DNA of 64,000 nucleotides from contig NZ_WWEP01000018.1 of the NCBI RefSeq assembly GCF_009848495.1, positions 1 to 64,000 of the forward strand, written 5' to 3'. Below, piece after piece: positions 27,571 to 36,650 of this stretch (positions are counted from its first letter, which is position 1; every line of letters begins with the position of its first letter). The notes below the pieces were generated by a model that ran no database searches, was not told where the DNA came from, and saw only the letters and a program-made list of their open reading frames with translations. This stretch comes from Flavobacterium sp. MK4S-17 (GTDB lineage: Bacteria > Bacteroidota > Bacteroidia > Flavobacteriales > Flavobacteriaceae). The position numbers and the translations under genes were made by a program.

Positions 27571-28722
27571 ATGAAAACTTATTTACTACATATAGCCGTT
27601 TTTACACTGCTTACCTTAAGCAATGCATTTGCACAGGATGTTACTACTGTGCGGGCTAACAGCTACGATATAAGCGATAACCTGAACCTGAAGGCTGTAG
27701 CCTCCATATTTGGAGAATCGCGCGACCTTGAAGATTTTGAAAGAAAGCTTAATGACCCGGAACTGCAAATATCAAACCTTGACCTTAACGGTGATAACAG
27801 GGTAGATTATTTAAGGGTTATTGAAGTAACAGAAAATAACACGCACGTAATTATACTGCAATCTGTTTTGGGTATTGACACCTTTCAGGATGTAGCTACT
27901 ATTGAAGTGGAAAGAGACAGGTATAACAATGTACAGGTTCAGGTTGTGGGCGATGTTTATATGTATGGGCCGAACTATATATATGAGCCCGTTTATGTTA
28001 GCAGGCCATTAATTTATGATGTGTTTTGGGCAAGCAGCTACAGGCCATATTACTCGCCATGGTATTGGGGTTATTACCCTGTATATTATACTTATTGGGC
28101 ACCCTACCCTGCTTACAGGTACAGGAACCATATACATGTACATATAAATACAAGGAATAATTATAACTATGTAAACGGCGGAAGAAGCTCAAGGGCTGTG
28201 GCATTATACAGCGGAAGAAGGGCAAATGCCTATGAAAGACAAAATCCGGATAATTCATTTACCAGCAGGACGTCTTCTACAAACAGGTATGCGCTTGAAC
28301 AAACAAGGACAACTTCTGCAACGCGCAATTCAGTTCCTGCAACCAGGACATCTTATAACAATTCATCAAGAAATTCAGGCACAAGGTTAAGCAATACCAG
28401 TGCCACAAGGAATAGCAGCATAACAACGCCGCAAAGGACAAATACTTCAGTAAGAAGCACAACTCCTTCAAGGCCGGCCGCTACACCTGCAAGGAGCAGC
28501 AGTACAATAACAAGGACAAGCCCTTCTTATGAAAGAAGCCGTACACAGCCGGCCAGGAGCGGTAATACCGTTAGAAGTTCTGCACCGGCAAGAAGCAGTG
28601 CCCCGGCAGTAAGAAGTACACCTTCCAGTTCAAGAAGTTCATCTACAATAAGAAGCTCACAGCCCCAGCCAAGGCAAAGTTCGCCATCAAGGCAATCAGG
28701 CTCAGGACGTTCAAGAGGTTAA
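27571..28722 (+). CDS. Secreted protein with aromatic core and basic Ser/Thr/Arg-rich tail
   Basis: 383 residues with a signal peptide (cleavage near AFAQ, residue 22). Residues 23-135 form a conserved-looking domain containing LDLNGDNRVDYLRV, an EF-hand-like Asp-rich loop. Residues about 140-200 are extremely rich in Tyr, Trp and Pro (YYSPWYWGYYPVYYTYW) with a HIHVHI strand. From about 205 to the end the sequence is low complexity, dominated by Ser, Thr, Arg, Ala and Pro, strongly basic and surely disordered. I recognise no catalytic family. Binding to polyanions such as DNA or polysaccharide in the envelope is speculation. Confidence 0.75.
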   Translation: MKTYLLHIAVFTLLTLSNAFAQDVTTVRANSYDISDNLNLKAVASIFGESRDLEDFERKLNDPELQISNLDLNGDNRVDYLRVIEVTENNTHVIILQSVLGIDTFQDVATIEVERDRYNNVQVQVVGDVYMYGPNYIYEPVYVSRPLIYDVFWASSYRPYYSPWYWGYYPVYYTYWAPYPAYRYRNHIHVHINTRNNYNYVNGGRSSRAVALYSGRRANAYERQNPDNSFTSRTSSTNRYALEQTRTTSATRNSVPATRTSYNNSSRNSGTRLSNTSATRNSSITTPQRTNTSVRSTTPSRPAATPARSSSTITRTSPSYERSRTQPARSGNTVRSSAPARSSAPAVRSTPSSSRSSSTIRSSQPQPRQSSPSRQSGSGRSRG

Positions 28723-28735
28723 TTTATTATATTCG

Positions 28736-28767
28736 AAAAAAGCACCGCGTACTGCGGTGCTTTTTTT
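28736..28767. terminator. Bidirectional terminator
   Basis: 13-bp stem AAAAAAGCACCGC / GCGGTGCTTTTTT with loop GTACT. It lies between the basic-tail protein gene and the convergent DUF421 gene. Confidence 0.92.
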
Positions 28768-29458
28768 ATACAATACGTTTAGTATTTATGGCTTCTGCCC
28801 ATTCATCCCTGCCGCATACAGAGCAGTTGGCAGCAACAGGCTCCAGTTGCTGTATATTAGCACAAAAAGTGCAGGCGTAAACGCCTGACTTTGGTATATT
28901 TCTGGTTTTTAGGTTAAACAACTGGGGGCGTATTGGCAGGCCATATTTTATATCTTTATCTTCATAAAAATAAATACTTATGGCTCCGTTTGTTTCTATA
29001 TAGGCATACCTCACCTGCCCCAGGTGCTCAACCGATTTTAGCCTGAGTTCTGCAAAAAACTCGTCCTGCGCCAAATCTTCCTTTTCAAAGCTTGATAATG
29101 AAAACTGCCCGTCTTCAATAATACATTTGGTTTTGCCTTCAATAAAATTTTCAAACCGCTTGCTTTTACCCAACAGCCAGGTAACACTCCTGTACATGGC
29201 GAGTATGCACATAAAAACCATTATGGCAGGTATAAGCCCTACATCTTCATAAAACATAGGGTCCCCTGCTGCCGAACCCAGCGAAATGATAATTACCACC
29301 TCAAATATAGAAAGCTGTTTTACCCCACGTTTACCGGTAAACTTAAGCGTAAGCAAAACAACTATGAACATTACAACAGTGCGGAAAATTACTTCCAGTA
29401 CAAATGTTATGGGCAGGTCATTCAGCAGCACCCTTTTCCATTCAAATATTTCATCCAT
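28766..29458 (-). CDS. DUF421 (YetF-like) membrane protein with C-terminal zinc ribbon
   Basis: 230 residues from the ATG at 29458 (MDEIFEWKRVLL); a start 60 bases upstream would add a non-conserved hydrophobic lead and is less likely. Three transmembrane helices are followed by the DUF421 signature (GKRGVKQLSIFEVVIIISLGSAAGDP is the start of that block) and a soluble domain with FFAELRLKSVEHLGQVRYAYIE. The last 30 residues hold CTFC and CSVCGRDEW, a four-Cys rubredoxin-like or zinc-ribbon pair not usual for YetF. Function unknown. Confidence 0.85.
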   Translation of the reverse strand: MDEIFEWKRVLLNDLPITFVLEVIFRTVVMFIVVLLTLKFTGKRGVKQLSIFEVVIIISLGSAAGDPMFYEDVGLIPAIMVFMCILAMYRSVTWLLGKSKRFENFIEGKTKCIIEDGQFSLSSFEKEDLAQDEFFAELRLKSVEHLGQVRYAYIETNGAISIYFYEDKDIKYGLPIRPQLFNLKTRNIPKSGVYACTFCANIQQLEPVAANCSVCGRDEWAEAINTKRIV

Positions 29459-29604
29459 ATAAATAAAATCTGTTTTAAAAATACTACTTTTCCCAGCAGC
29501 GTTAACAAATATTAGCACAACTTTAGTAGTGTATTAAAACACGTATAACCATCTAAATGGTAATTTTATAACTGTAAAAATTACTAATCAAAAAAATTAA
29601 AATC

Positions 29605-30153
29605 ATGAGCAAGAAAGTAGCTATACTGGCAACTGACGGTTTTGAAGAAAGCGAACTTAAATCACCAAAAGAATATCTTGAAGAACAAGGCTGGACAGCA
29701 CATATTGTCAGCTTAAAATCAGGTTCAATTAAAGCTTGGGCTGAAAAAGACTGGGGTGATGAATATAAAGTGGATAAAACCCTTGATGAAGTAACATCTG
29801 GAGATTATCATGCCCTCGTACTGCCAGGAGGCGTTATAAACCCAGACCTGCTAAGGAGGGAAGAAAAAGCAATAAGCTTTGTAAAAGACTTTTTTAAAGA
29901 ACATAAGCCTGTAGCGGCAATATGCCATGGCCCGCAGCTTTTAATTAATGCTGAAGTGGTAGATGGCAGGGAACTTACATCATTCCCATCTGTAAGGAAA
30001 GACCTTGAAAATGCCGGTGCAAAATGGGTAGATAAAGAAGTAGTGGTTGATAACGGCCTTGTTACCAGCCGTAACCCTAACGACCTTCCTGCATTCAACA
30101 AAAAAATGGTAGAAGAAATTAAAGAAGGTAAGCACGAGTTGCAAAGAGCATAA
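29605..30153 (+). CDS. DJ-1/PfpI family protein
   Basis: 182 residues with the class-I glutamine-amidotransferase-like fold. FEESELKSP carries the conserved Glu, and AICHGPQ the nucleophilic Cys (around residue 107) followed by His. It resembles E. coli YhbO/YajL-type and PfpI proteins, for which protease, chaperone and glyoxalase/deglycase activities have been debated. It is probably protective against carbonyl stress. It is monocistronic, with a hairpin-rich leader (see findings) and a terminator after it. Confidence 0.9.
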   Translation: MSKKVAILATDGFEESELKSPKEYLEEQGWTAHIVSLKSGSIKAWAEKDWGDEYKVDKTLDEVTSGDYHALVLPGGVINPDLLRREEKAISFVKDFFKEHKPVAAICHGPQLLINAEVVDGRELTSFPSVRKDLENAGAKWVDKEVVVDNGLVTSRNPNDLPAFNKKMVEEIKEGKHELQRA

Positions 30154-30177
30154 TTAAGGTTACTACTTTAATTCACC

Positions 30178-30217
30178 GAAAGCTTTTATGTGTAATGCAT
30201 AAAAGCTTTCTTTTTTT
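30178..30217 (+). terminator. Rho-independent terminator after DJ-1/PfpI gene
   Basis: 13-bp stem GAAAGCTTTTATG / CATAAAAGCTTTC, loop TGTAATG, then seven T. It rules out the earlier ATG at 30195 as start of the next gene. Confidence 0.92.
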
Positions 30218-30251
30218 TATATTTTTACATTTAAATCATCCACCTTTATTT

Positions 30252-31022
30252 ATGAAGAAATATTTTACATGCATAACCTTAATCCTTATGGCTTTACCCG
30301 GTTATGCGCAGCTAAAAGCAGTTGCTTATAAAGACGGTAGCCAAAAGCTTAACGGCTATGCTGCAAAACCTGTAAAAGCATTACCCGAAAATCCGGGAAT
30401 ACTTATACTGCCTGCCTGGAAAGGTATAAGCACCCACTCTAAGGAGGTGGCCCAAAAACTTGCCGATGCCGGTTATCATGCTTTTATTGCCGATATTTAT
30501 GGTGAAGGCAATTACCCTTCAACAACCGAAGAAGCCGGAAAAATAGCAGGATATTATAAAACCAATTATAAAGAATACCAAAAAAGGATTTCGCTTGCGC
30601 TTGATGAGCTTATAAAATCAGGGGCAAGCCCGGAAAACCTTGTAATAATAGGTTATTGTTTTGGCGGTATAGGCGCTCTTGAAGCTGTCCGCGCCGGCCT
30701 TGGTGTAAGAGGTGTGGCGAGCTTTCATGGCGGGTTGGGTAAAGATGCCTCCAGGCCCAACGGAAAAATACGTACAAAGGTTTTAGTGCTTCATGGGGCT
30801 GATGACCCTTATGTGCCGCAAAAGGATATTGAATCATTCCAAAAGGAAATGCGCGATGGCAAAGCCGATTGGCAAATGATATATTATTCGGATGCAGTGC
30901 ATGCTTTTACCGAAAAAGAAGCAGGTAACGACAACTCTAAGGGTGCTGCCTATAATGAAACTGCCGACAGGAGAAGCTGGCAGCATTTTATGCTGTTTCT
31001 GGATGAAATACTGAGCGAATAA
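30252..31022 (+). CDS. Dienelactone hydrolase family protein, exported
   Basis: 256 residues from the ATG at 30252, which gives a clean signal peptide (MALPGYAQ end); the in-frame ATG at 30195 lies inside the preceding terminator. The alpha/beta-hydrolase triad is visible: GYCFGG with nucleophile Cys136, Asp in HGADDPYVP, His in DAVHAFT. The Cys nucleophile is the hallmark of the dienelactone hydrolase branch. The substrate is unknown; the signal peptide places it in the periplasm. It starts a plus-strand run continuing with DUF3667. Confidence 0.88.
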   Translation: MKKYFTCITLILMALPGYAQLKAVAYKDGSQKLNGYAAKPVKALPENPGILILPAWKGISTHSKEVAQKLADAGYHAFIADIYGEGNYPSTTEEAGKIAGYYKTNYKEYQKRISLALDELIKSGASPENLVIIGYCFGGIGALEAVRAGLGVRGVASFHGGLGKDASRPNGKIRTKVLVLHGADDPYVPQKDIESFQKEMRDGKADWQMIYYSDAVHAFTEKEAGNDNSKGAAYNETADRRSWQHFMLFLDEILSE

Positions 31023-31051
31023 CATTCTTTTTCAATTAGCCAATATACTGT

Positions 31052-31996
31052 ATGGGTAAGCACCATTTAAGGACAGATAAGAATTGCGAAAACTGCGGTT
31101 ATACTGTAGATTTAGCCTACTGCTCTAACTGCGGGCAAAAAAACGTGGAAACCAGGCAGTCGTTCATTCATCTTATAACACACTTTGCAGAAGATTTTAC
31201 GCATTATGACAATGCCTTCTGGAAGACTATTAAATATCTTTTATTCCGCCCTGCAAAACTTACAAAAGAATATCTTGCAGGACGCAGGCAAATGTATGTA
31301 CCGCCTGTAAAACTTTACATATTTATCAGCTTTGTTACTTTTTTCCTTTTAATTTTTCTTGACGGGTACCAGAATCGTGAACATGAAGAAGAAATTACAA
31401 CTGCAAATAAGGAAATGGCACATAGCCAGGAAATTACCCTTTGGGATAAAACCTATACTTCAAAAGAAGATTTTATACAAAAACAGGCTGTCCTGCCCGA
31501 AGATAAAAAACTACCGCCCATGCAATATAAGCTGGGTAAAAGTATACTGGAACTTTCAGAAAAAAACCTTACGGGAAAACAGTTTGCAGAAGTGTTTTTC
31601 CATACCATGCCAAAGGCCCTGTTTTTATATATGCCTTTTTTTGCGTTTTTACTGTGGCTTTTTCATGGTAAAAAGCGCTGGTATTTTTTTGACCACGGTA
31701 TTTTTACCCTTCATTACTTTTCGCTGTTGTTATTATTGGTAACACTATGCCTTTTATTCGACTGGCTTGTAAGTTCTGTTTTCAGTACGTCAATATCAGA
31801 TGCCTTAAGTTCTTTTATGGTAATTGTTGCAATGCTTTACGGGTTTTATTACTTCTTCCGTTCCCATAGCAGGATGTATGGCGAAACAAAAACCATATCA
31901 AGGCTTAAAAGTTTGGCTTTATTTATTATAAACTTTATTTTTTTAAACATAATTTTAATAGCTATAGCAATATATACTATATACCATATTGACTAA
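31052..31996 (+). CDS. DUF3667 membrane protein with N-terminal zinc ribbon
   Basis: 314 residues. An N-terminal zinc ribbon is formed by Cys12, Cys15, Cys24 and Cys27 (CENCG, CSNCGQ). It is followed by the DUF3667 core (FWKTIKYLLFRPAKLTKEYLAGRR, split here by function into an amphipathic and a basic part) and about five transmembrane helices. This family is widespread in Bacteroidota and has no assigned function. It lies 29 bases after the hydrolase and 11 bases before the M28 peptidase gene, so the three are likely cotranscribed. Confidence 0.88.
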   Translation: MGKHHLRTDKNCENCGYTVDLAYCSNCGQKNVETRQSFIHLITHFAEDFTHYDNAFWKTIKYLLFRPAKLTKEYLAGRRQMYVPPVKLYIFISFVTFFLLIFLDGYQNREHEEEITTANKEMAHSQEITLWDKTYTSKEDFIQKQAVLPEDKKLPPMQYKLGKSILELSEKNLTGKQFAEVFFHTMPKALFLYMPFFAFLLWLFHGKKRWYFFDHGIFTLHYFSLLLLLVTLCLLFDWLVSSVFSTSISDALSSFMVIVAMLYGFYYFFRSHSRMYGETKTISRLKSLALFIINFIFLNIILIAIAIYTIYHID

Positions 31997-32007
31997 TTAA
32001 AACCCAG

Positions 32008-33033
32008 ATGATAATGAAAAAAATTGCGATACTTTCCCTTTCTCTTTTTGTACTGTCATGCAGTAGCACAAAAGTTAAGGACTATACCAAGGCAGATGTA
32101 AACAAATATATGAATACCATATCGGCAGAAGACCTTAAAAAACATCTTTACATAGTAGCATCAGATGAAATGGAAGGGCGCAATACCGGCGAGCCTGGAC
32201 AAAAAAAAGCAGGCGAATATTTGATTTCACAATATGAAAAAAATAATATTTCCTATCCAGAAAAAGCTGGCAGTTTTTACCAGAAAGTACCTTCAGCATT
32301 TATGGTAAGGCCATTTAGCCCACGCTTAAACGACTCCGAAAATATCTGGGCTTATATAAAAGGGACGGAAAAACCTGAAGAAGTATTAGTTATTTCTGCC
32401 CATTATGACCACGTGGGCATGAAAAACGGCGAAGTTTACAATGGTGCCGATGATGATGGTTCGGGCACGGTTGCATTGCTTGAAATAGCCCAGGCATTTA
32501 TGGAAGCCAAAAAAGAGGGTTACGGCCCTAAACGCTCAATACTTTTCCTTCACGTAACAGGTGAAGAACACGGCCTGCACGGTTCACGCTATTATTCGGA
32601 AAATCCACTGTTCCCTATTGACAGTACCATTGCCGACCTCAATATTGACATGATTGGGCGCAGGGATAACAACCACAAGGATAATGGAAATTATGTGTAT
32701 GTTATAGGCTCTGACCGCCTTAGTACAGAACTGCATAACATTAATGAGGAAGCCAATAAAAAATATACCCGCCTGGAACTTGATTACAAATATAATGACA
32801 GAAATGACCCTAACCAGTTTTACTACAGGTCAGACCATTATAATTTTGCCAAGAAAGGTATTCCTATTATATTTTATTTTAACGGTGTACATGCTGATTA
32901 CCACATGCCTACAGATACTCCTGATAAAATTGAATATGACCTGCTTGCAAAAAGGGCGCAGCTTGCTTTTGTTACCGCATGGGAACTGGCTAACAGGGAA
33001 AACCGCCCTGTAGTTGATAAAGACGGAAAATAA
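32008..33033 (+). CDS. M28 family zinc aminopeptidase, lipoprotein
   Basis: 341 residues with a lipobox (FVLSC) and thus probable lipid anchoring. The start may be 32008 or the second ATG at 32014. Zinc and catalytic motifs of family M28 are present in order: SAHYDHVG, NGADDDGSGT, TGEEHGLHGS, NIDMIGR, and a C-terminal HADYHMPTDTPDKI. The acidic export signal of surface lipoproteins is absent after the Cys (SSTK), so periplasmic facing is expected. It degrades peptides; the specific substrate is unknown. Confidence 0.92.
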   Translation: MIMKKIAILSLSLFVLSCSSTKVKDYTKADVNKYMNTISAEDLKKHLYIVASDEMEGRNTGEPGQKKAGEYLISQYEKNNISYPEKAGSFYQKVPSAFMVRPFSPRLNDSENIWAYIKGTEKPEEVLVISAHYDHVGMKNGEVYNGADDDGSGTVALLEIAQAFMEAKKEGYGPKRSILFLHVTGEEHGLHGSRYYSENPLFPIDSTIADLNIDMIGRRDNNHKDNGNYVYVIGSDRLSTELHNINEEANKKYTRLELDYKYNDRNDPNQFYYRSDHYNFAKKGIPIIFYFNGVHADYHMPTDTPDKIEYDLLAKRAQLAFVTAWELANRENRPVVDKDGK

Positions 33034-33060
33034 TTATAAGCCAGTATTGCTGTTTTTAGT

Positions 33061-33561
33061 ATGGATACTATAACTATAAGGGAGGCTACACCTAACGACT
33101 TACCCGGAATATTGAGTATTATAAACTATAACATACTGCACACTACGGCAGTTTATGACTATGAGCCAAAAAACATGCAGTATATGGAAACATGGCTTAA
33201 CGAAAAGCAGCAGGCAGCTTTTCCTGTATTTTTAGCACATGATGTTTCAGGGCAAATAACAGGCTATGCCTCATATGGCAATTTTAAGCAAAAAGACGGT
33301 TACAGGCATACTGTAGAACATTCTGTATATACGGCAGAAAGTTATTCAGGAAAAGGTATTGGAAATTTATTAATGCTTGCGCTGCTGCAACATGCAAAAT
33401 CTCAACACGTACACTGCATGATAGGGCTTATTGATGCTGATAACCATGCCAGTATTTACTTTCATAAAAAGCATGGCTTTACAGAAGCAGGTATTATAAA
33501 ACAGGCAGGATATAAATTTAACCGCTGGCTTGATGTATTAATAATGCAGGTACTATTATAA
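33061..33561 (+). CDS. GNAT acetyltransferase of the phosphinothricin/methionine-sulfoximine type
   Basis: 166 residues. N-terminal IREATPNDLPGILSIIN and HTTAVYDYEP, plus SVYTAESYSGKGIGNLLM (acetyl-CoA loop), are characteristic of the PAT/MddA branch, which acetylates methionine analogues. HVHCMIGLIDADNHASIYFH is the typical second half. The real acceptor is unknown. Its stop codon abuts the stop of the convergent DUF1003 gene with no spacer. Confidence 0.87.
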   Translation: MDTITIREATPNDLPGILSIINYNILHTTAVYDYEPKNMQYMETWLNEKQQAAFPVFLAHDVSGQITGYASYGNFKQKDGYRHTVEHSVYTAESYSGKGIGNLLMLALLQHAKSQHVHCMIGLIDADNHASIYFHKKHGFTEAGIIKQAGYKFNRWLDVLIMQVLL

Positions 33562-34257
33562 TTACTTTTTGTCCATACGCGCCAGTATATCATTCATCAT
33601 GTCAATCTGAACCCTCTGTATCTCAATAAGCGACTGTTCCTGGTGCAGGATAAGGTGATCCAGCTTTTCATGCAGCATGCGTATTTCGAGTTCTGACTTC
33701 AAGTTTACCATATAATCGTTTTTTGCCCTTTCCCTGTCTTTCTCTTCCTGCCTGTTTTGGCTCATCATAATAACAGGAGCCTGTAATGCTGCAATACACG
33801 AAAGTATAAGGTTAAGCAATATAAACGGGTAAGGGTCAAACCCTTTATTGGCAAGAAAGAAGATATTTACCGCAATCCATATCAGTAAAAAGGTTACAAA
33901 AGATATAATAAATGTCCAGCTTCCGCCAAAGTCGGCTACTTTATCGGCCACTCGCTGACCAAATGTAGAGGTTCCTGCCTCATCTTCAAGTTTATCGGCA
34001 AGCAGCGTACGGTTTTTAAGTGAATCCAGTACTTTATTCTCCATTTGGGAAAGCTCCCCCATCTCCTTAGTAAGAAAATCAGAAATATACCTTTCCCTGT
34101 AATGGTTAAGCTCAGCCATCGAAAGGCTGCAGGTAACATTAAAATCAGGATGGTCTTTTTGTATAATATCCAATATTGGTTTTCTTACCAGTCTTGCCAT
34201 CACCCTTTCCTTAGCAGGGAATTCCTTTCCGGAAATATCGCTTATAAACTTCTGCAT
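33562..34257 (-). CDS. DUF1003 membrane protein
   Basis: 231 residues. The DUF1003 core has two transmembrane helices and the pattern FGQRVADKVADFGGSW, NLILSCIAALQAPVIMMSQN, then a coiled-coil-like C-terminus. The N-terminal 100 residues contain MARLVRKP. The gene starts one base after the stop of corA, which implies translational coupling; a role in magnesium transport or membrane stress is inferred only from that context. Confidence 0.88.
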   Translation of the reverse strand: MQKFISDISGKEFPAKERVMARLVRKPILDIIQKDHPDFNVTCSLSMAELNHYRERYISDFLTKEMGELSQMENKVLDSLKNRTLLADKLEDEAGTSTFGQRVADKVADFGGSWTFIISFVTFLLIWIAVNIFFLANKGFDPYPFILLNLILSCIAALQAPVIMMSQNRQEEKDRERAKNDYMVNLKSELEIRMLHEKLDHLILHQEQSLIEIQRVQIDMMNDILARMDKK

Positions 34258-34258
34258 A

Positions 34259-35335
34259 TTAAAACCAGTCTTTTCTTTTAAAATAAATTATCATAACTAT
34301 TGCTATTAAAACCATTACGCCCAGGGTTATATAATAGCCGTTTTGGGTGTGCAGTTCGGGTATGTTTTCAAAGTTCATCCCATATACCCCCACAATAAAA
34401 GTGAGCGGCATAAAAATAACCGAAAATATGGTAAGGGTTTTCATTATCTGGTTCATACGCTGGCTTTGCGCCGAATAATGAAAATTTGAAATACTGTCCA
34501 GCGAGTTCAGGTCATATTCCACCTGGTCTAATAACTCAAGGCTTTTTTGATAAAGCCTTGCAAAAAAAGTGCGGCTGGCTTTGCCAATATTTTCATATTC
34601 CTCATCGTCCTCAGTATCCTTTAGCTTGTACAGTGCTTCCCTAAGCGGATTGAGTGAGCGTTTAAGGTAATTAAGGTTTTCCCTTCCCCTCTCAATCTTG
34701 GCTACTAAATCAGCTTTTACATTTGTCTTAGCCTCGGTATTTAGCACCTCAATACGGTCTTCAAACTTCTCAATGGTTATAAAATAATTTTCCATTATGG
34801 CATCAAGCATAAGGTACAACAGGTAATCATTCTTTTTCTTTCTTATTATGCCTGTGCCCGTCCTTATACGTTCGCGTATGTGTGTAAAATAATCACTTTT
34901 CTTTTCCTGAAAAGAAATAATAAGGCTGCCTGTAAGCAAAAAACTTATCTGTTCTGTTATAATCACTCCTTCCTCCTCTTCCGGCAATACTGACTTCACG
35001 CTGAAAAAAAGTGTATCCCCAAGTTCTTCAATACGCGTGCGGCGGGAAGTATTCAGGATATCGCCCACAACCATGTTATCAATCTGCAGTTGGCCTGCTA
35101 TCTTTTTTATAAGATTAACATCATGCAGCCCATGCACATTAAGCCATTTAACATCCTGCGGGTTTGCATTGCACTCCTGCTGGGCATTTTCCGGGGAAAT
35201 ATTTACAAACTCCTTATAACCCTCTTCATTATATAAAAAAAGCTGTACCTGTACAGGTTCGGTAGTATAACTTCCTGTATATTCAAAATTATAAGGCTGT
35301 ACTTTGCGTACTTTACGGTATTTTATCCTTCTCAT
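34259..35335 (-). CDS. corA: CorA family magnesium/divalent cation channel
   Basis: 358 residues from the ATG at 35335 (MRRIKYRKVRKVQ); a start at 35380 adds 15 residues and cannot be excluded. A long soluble alpha/beta and helical domain is followed by two C-terminal transmembrane helices, with the signature GMN in YGMNFENIPE and a basic end KRKDWF. CorA forms pentamers that admit Mg2+ (and Co2+/Ni2+). It is divergent from hutI and coupled to the DUF1003 gene. Confidence 0.92.
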   Translation of the reverse strand: MRRIKYRKVRKVQPYNFEYTGSYTTEPVQVQLFLYNEEGYKEFVNISPENAQQECNANPQDVKWLNVHGLHDVNLIKKIAGQLQIDNMVVGDILNTSRRTRIEELGDTLFFSVKSVLPEEEEGVIITEQISFLLTGSLIISFQEKKSDYFTHIRERIRTGTGIIRKKKNDYLLYLMLDAIMENYFITIEKFEDRIEVLNTEAKTNVKADLVAKIERGRENLNYLKRSLNPLREALYKLKDTEDDEEYENIGKASRTFFARLYQKSLELLDQVEYDLNSLDSISNFHYSAQSQRMNQIMKTLTIFSVIFMPLTFIVGVYGMNFENIPELHTQNGYYITLGVMVLIAIVMIIYFKRKDWF

Positions 35336-35406
35336 GTACTGCATTTGTTTGTATAAATATAGGAGTTTTTTAAAATCCATTCTATTTTTACAAAAAGTTT
35401 AGTGTA

Positions 35407-36645
35407 ATGAACATACTTATTAAAAATATTAAAGAATTACTACAGGTAAGGGAACCCGGAACTGATAAAATTGCAGGAAAGGAAATGGCAACCCTGCCAA
35501 AACTGGAAAGTGCCTGGTTATTAATAGAAGGCAACAACATAACCGATTTTGGTACAATGGATAGTTGCCCTGAAGTTAATGCAGCCAGTACTATAGATGC
35601 CACCGGAAAAACCGTATTACCCGCATGGTGCGACAGCCACACACATATTGTTTATGCAGGAAACCGGGAGCAGGAATTTGTAGACCGGATAAACGGGTTG
35701 ACCTATGAGGAAATTGCAGCACGCGGCGGCGGCATACTCAATTCGGCAAAGAAACTGAATGAAACCAGTGAAGAAGATTTATACCTGCAATCGTGCCAAC
35801 GCCTTGAGGAAGTGATGCGGTTAGGCTCCGGCGCGGTAGAAATAAAATCAGGCTATGGGCTTACTGTGGAAGGTGAACTAAAGATGCTGCGCGTTATAAA
35901 AAGGCTTAAGGAAGAATACCCTGTTGCCATAAAGGCCACTTTTTTAGGCGCACATGCTTTTCCAAAAGAGTTTAAGGAAAACCATAAAGGCTACGTTGAT
36001 ATAATAATAAATGAAATGCTGCCTGTTATTGCAAAAGAACAACTTGCCAATTATATTGATGCCTTTTGCGAAACAGGCTACTTTTCGGTTGAGGAAACGG
36101 AGCAAATTATAGAGGCCGGAAAAAAATATGGCTTGCAGGCCAAAATACATGTAAACCAGTTTACCGCCATTGGCGGTATTGAAGCCTGCGTAAAGCATGG
36201 TGCATTATCTGTTGACCATCTTGAAATTGTAACTGATGAGGATATTGAAGTTTTAAAAAACAGCAATACCATACCTGTAGCTTTGCCATCATGCTCTTTC
36301 TTTATCAGCATACCATACACACCTGCCCGTAAAATGCTGGACAATGGGCTGCCTTTGGCTCTTGCTACCGATTTTAACCCCGGCACAACACCATCAGGCA
36401 ATATGAACCTTGTAGTGGCAACAGCCTGTATAAAAATGAAAATGACTCCGGAAGAAGCTATAAATGCAGCTACCCTAAACGGGGCTTATGCCATGGGTAT
36501 TTCCAAAACACATGGAAGCATAACTAAAGGCAAAAGGGCTAATGTTATAATTACAAAACCCCTTACCTCCTATTACCAGTTACCATATGCCTTTGGCAGC
36601 AACCTGATTGACAGTGTAATTATAGAGGGTGAAATTATAAAGTAA
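35407..36645 (+). CDS. hutI: Imidazolonepropionase, histidine degradation
   Basis: 412 residues of the amidohydrolase superfamily. The first metal motif is CDSHTHIVYAG; EIKSGYGLT, HVNQF and LATDFNPGT follow in the order of HutI. It opens the ring of imidazolone-5-propionate to N-formimino-L-glutamate. HutG, the next enzyme in the pathway, is encoded about 1 kb downstream; hutH and hutU are not in the window. A near-consensus -7 element (TATTTTTA) lies close upstream. Confidence 0.95.
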   Translation: MNILIKNIKELLQVREPGTDKIAGKEMATLPKLESAWLLIEGNNITDFGTMDSCPEVNAASTIDATGKTVLPAWCDSHTHIVYAGNREQEFVDRINGLTYEEIAARGGGILNSAKKLNETSEEDLYLQSCQRLEEVMRLGSGAVEIKSGYGLTVEGELKMLRVIKRLKEEYPVAIKATFLGAHAFPKEFKENHKGYVDIIINEMLPVIAKEQLANYIDAFCETGYFSVEETEQIIEAGKKYGLQAKIHVNQFTAIGGIEACVKHGALSVDHLEIVTDEDIEVLKNSNTIPVALPSCSFFISIPYTPARKMLDNGLPLALATDFNPGTTPSGNMNLVVATACIKMKMTPEEAINAATLNGAYAMGISKTHGSITKGKRANVIITKPLTSYYQLPYAFGSNLIDSVIIEGEIIK

Positions 36646-36650
36646 CCTGC

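Noticed and set aside
30195-30251. Upstream ATG for the dienelactone hydrolase
   Set aside because: It falls within the terminator hairpin of the previous gene, and the later ATG gives a proper signal peptide.
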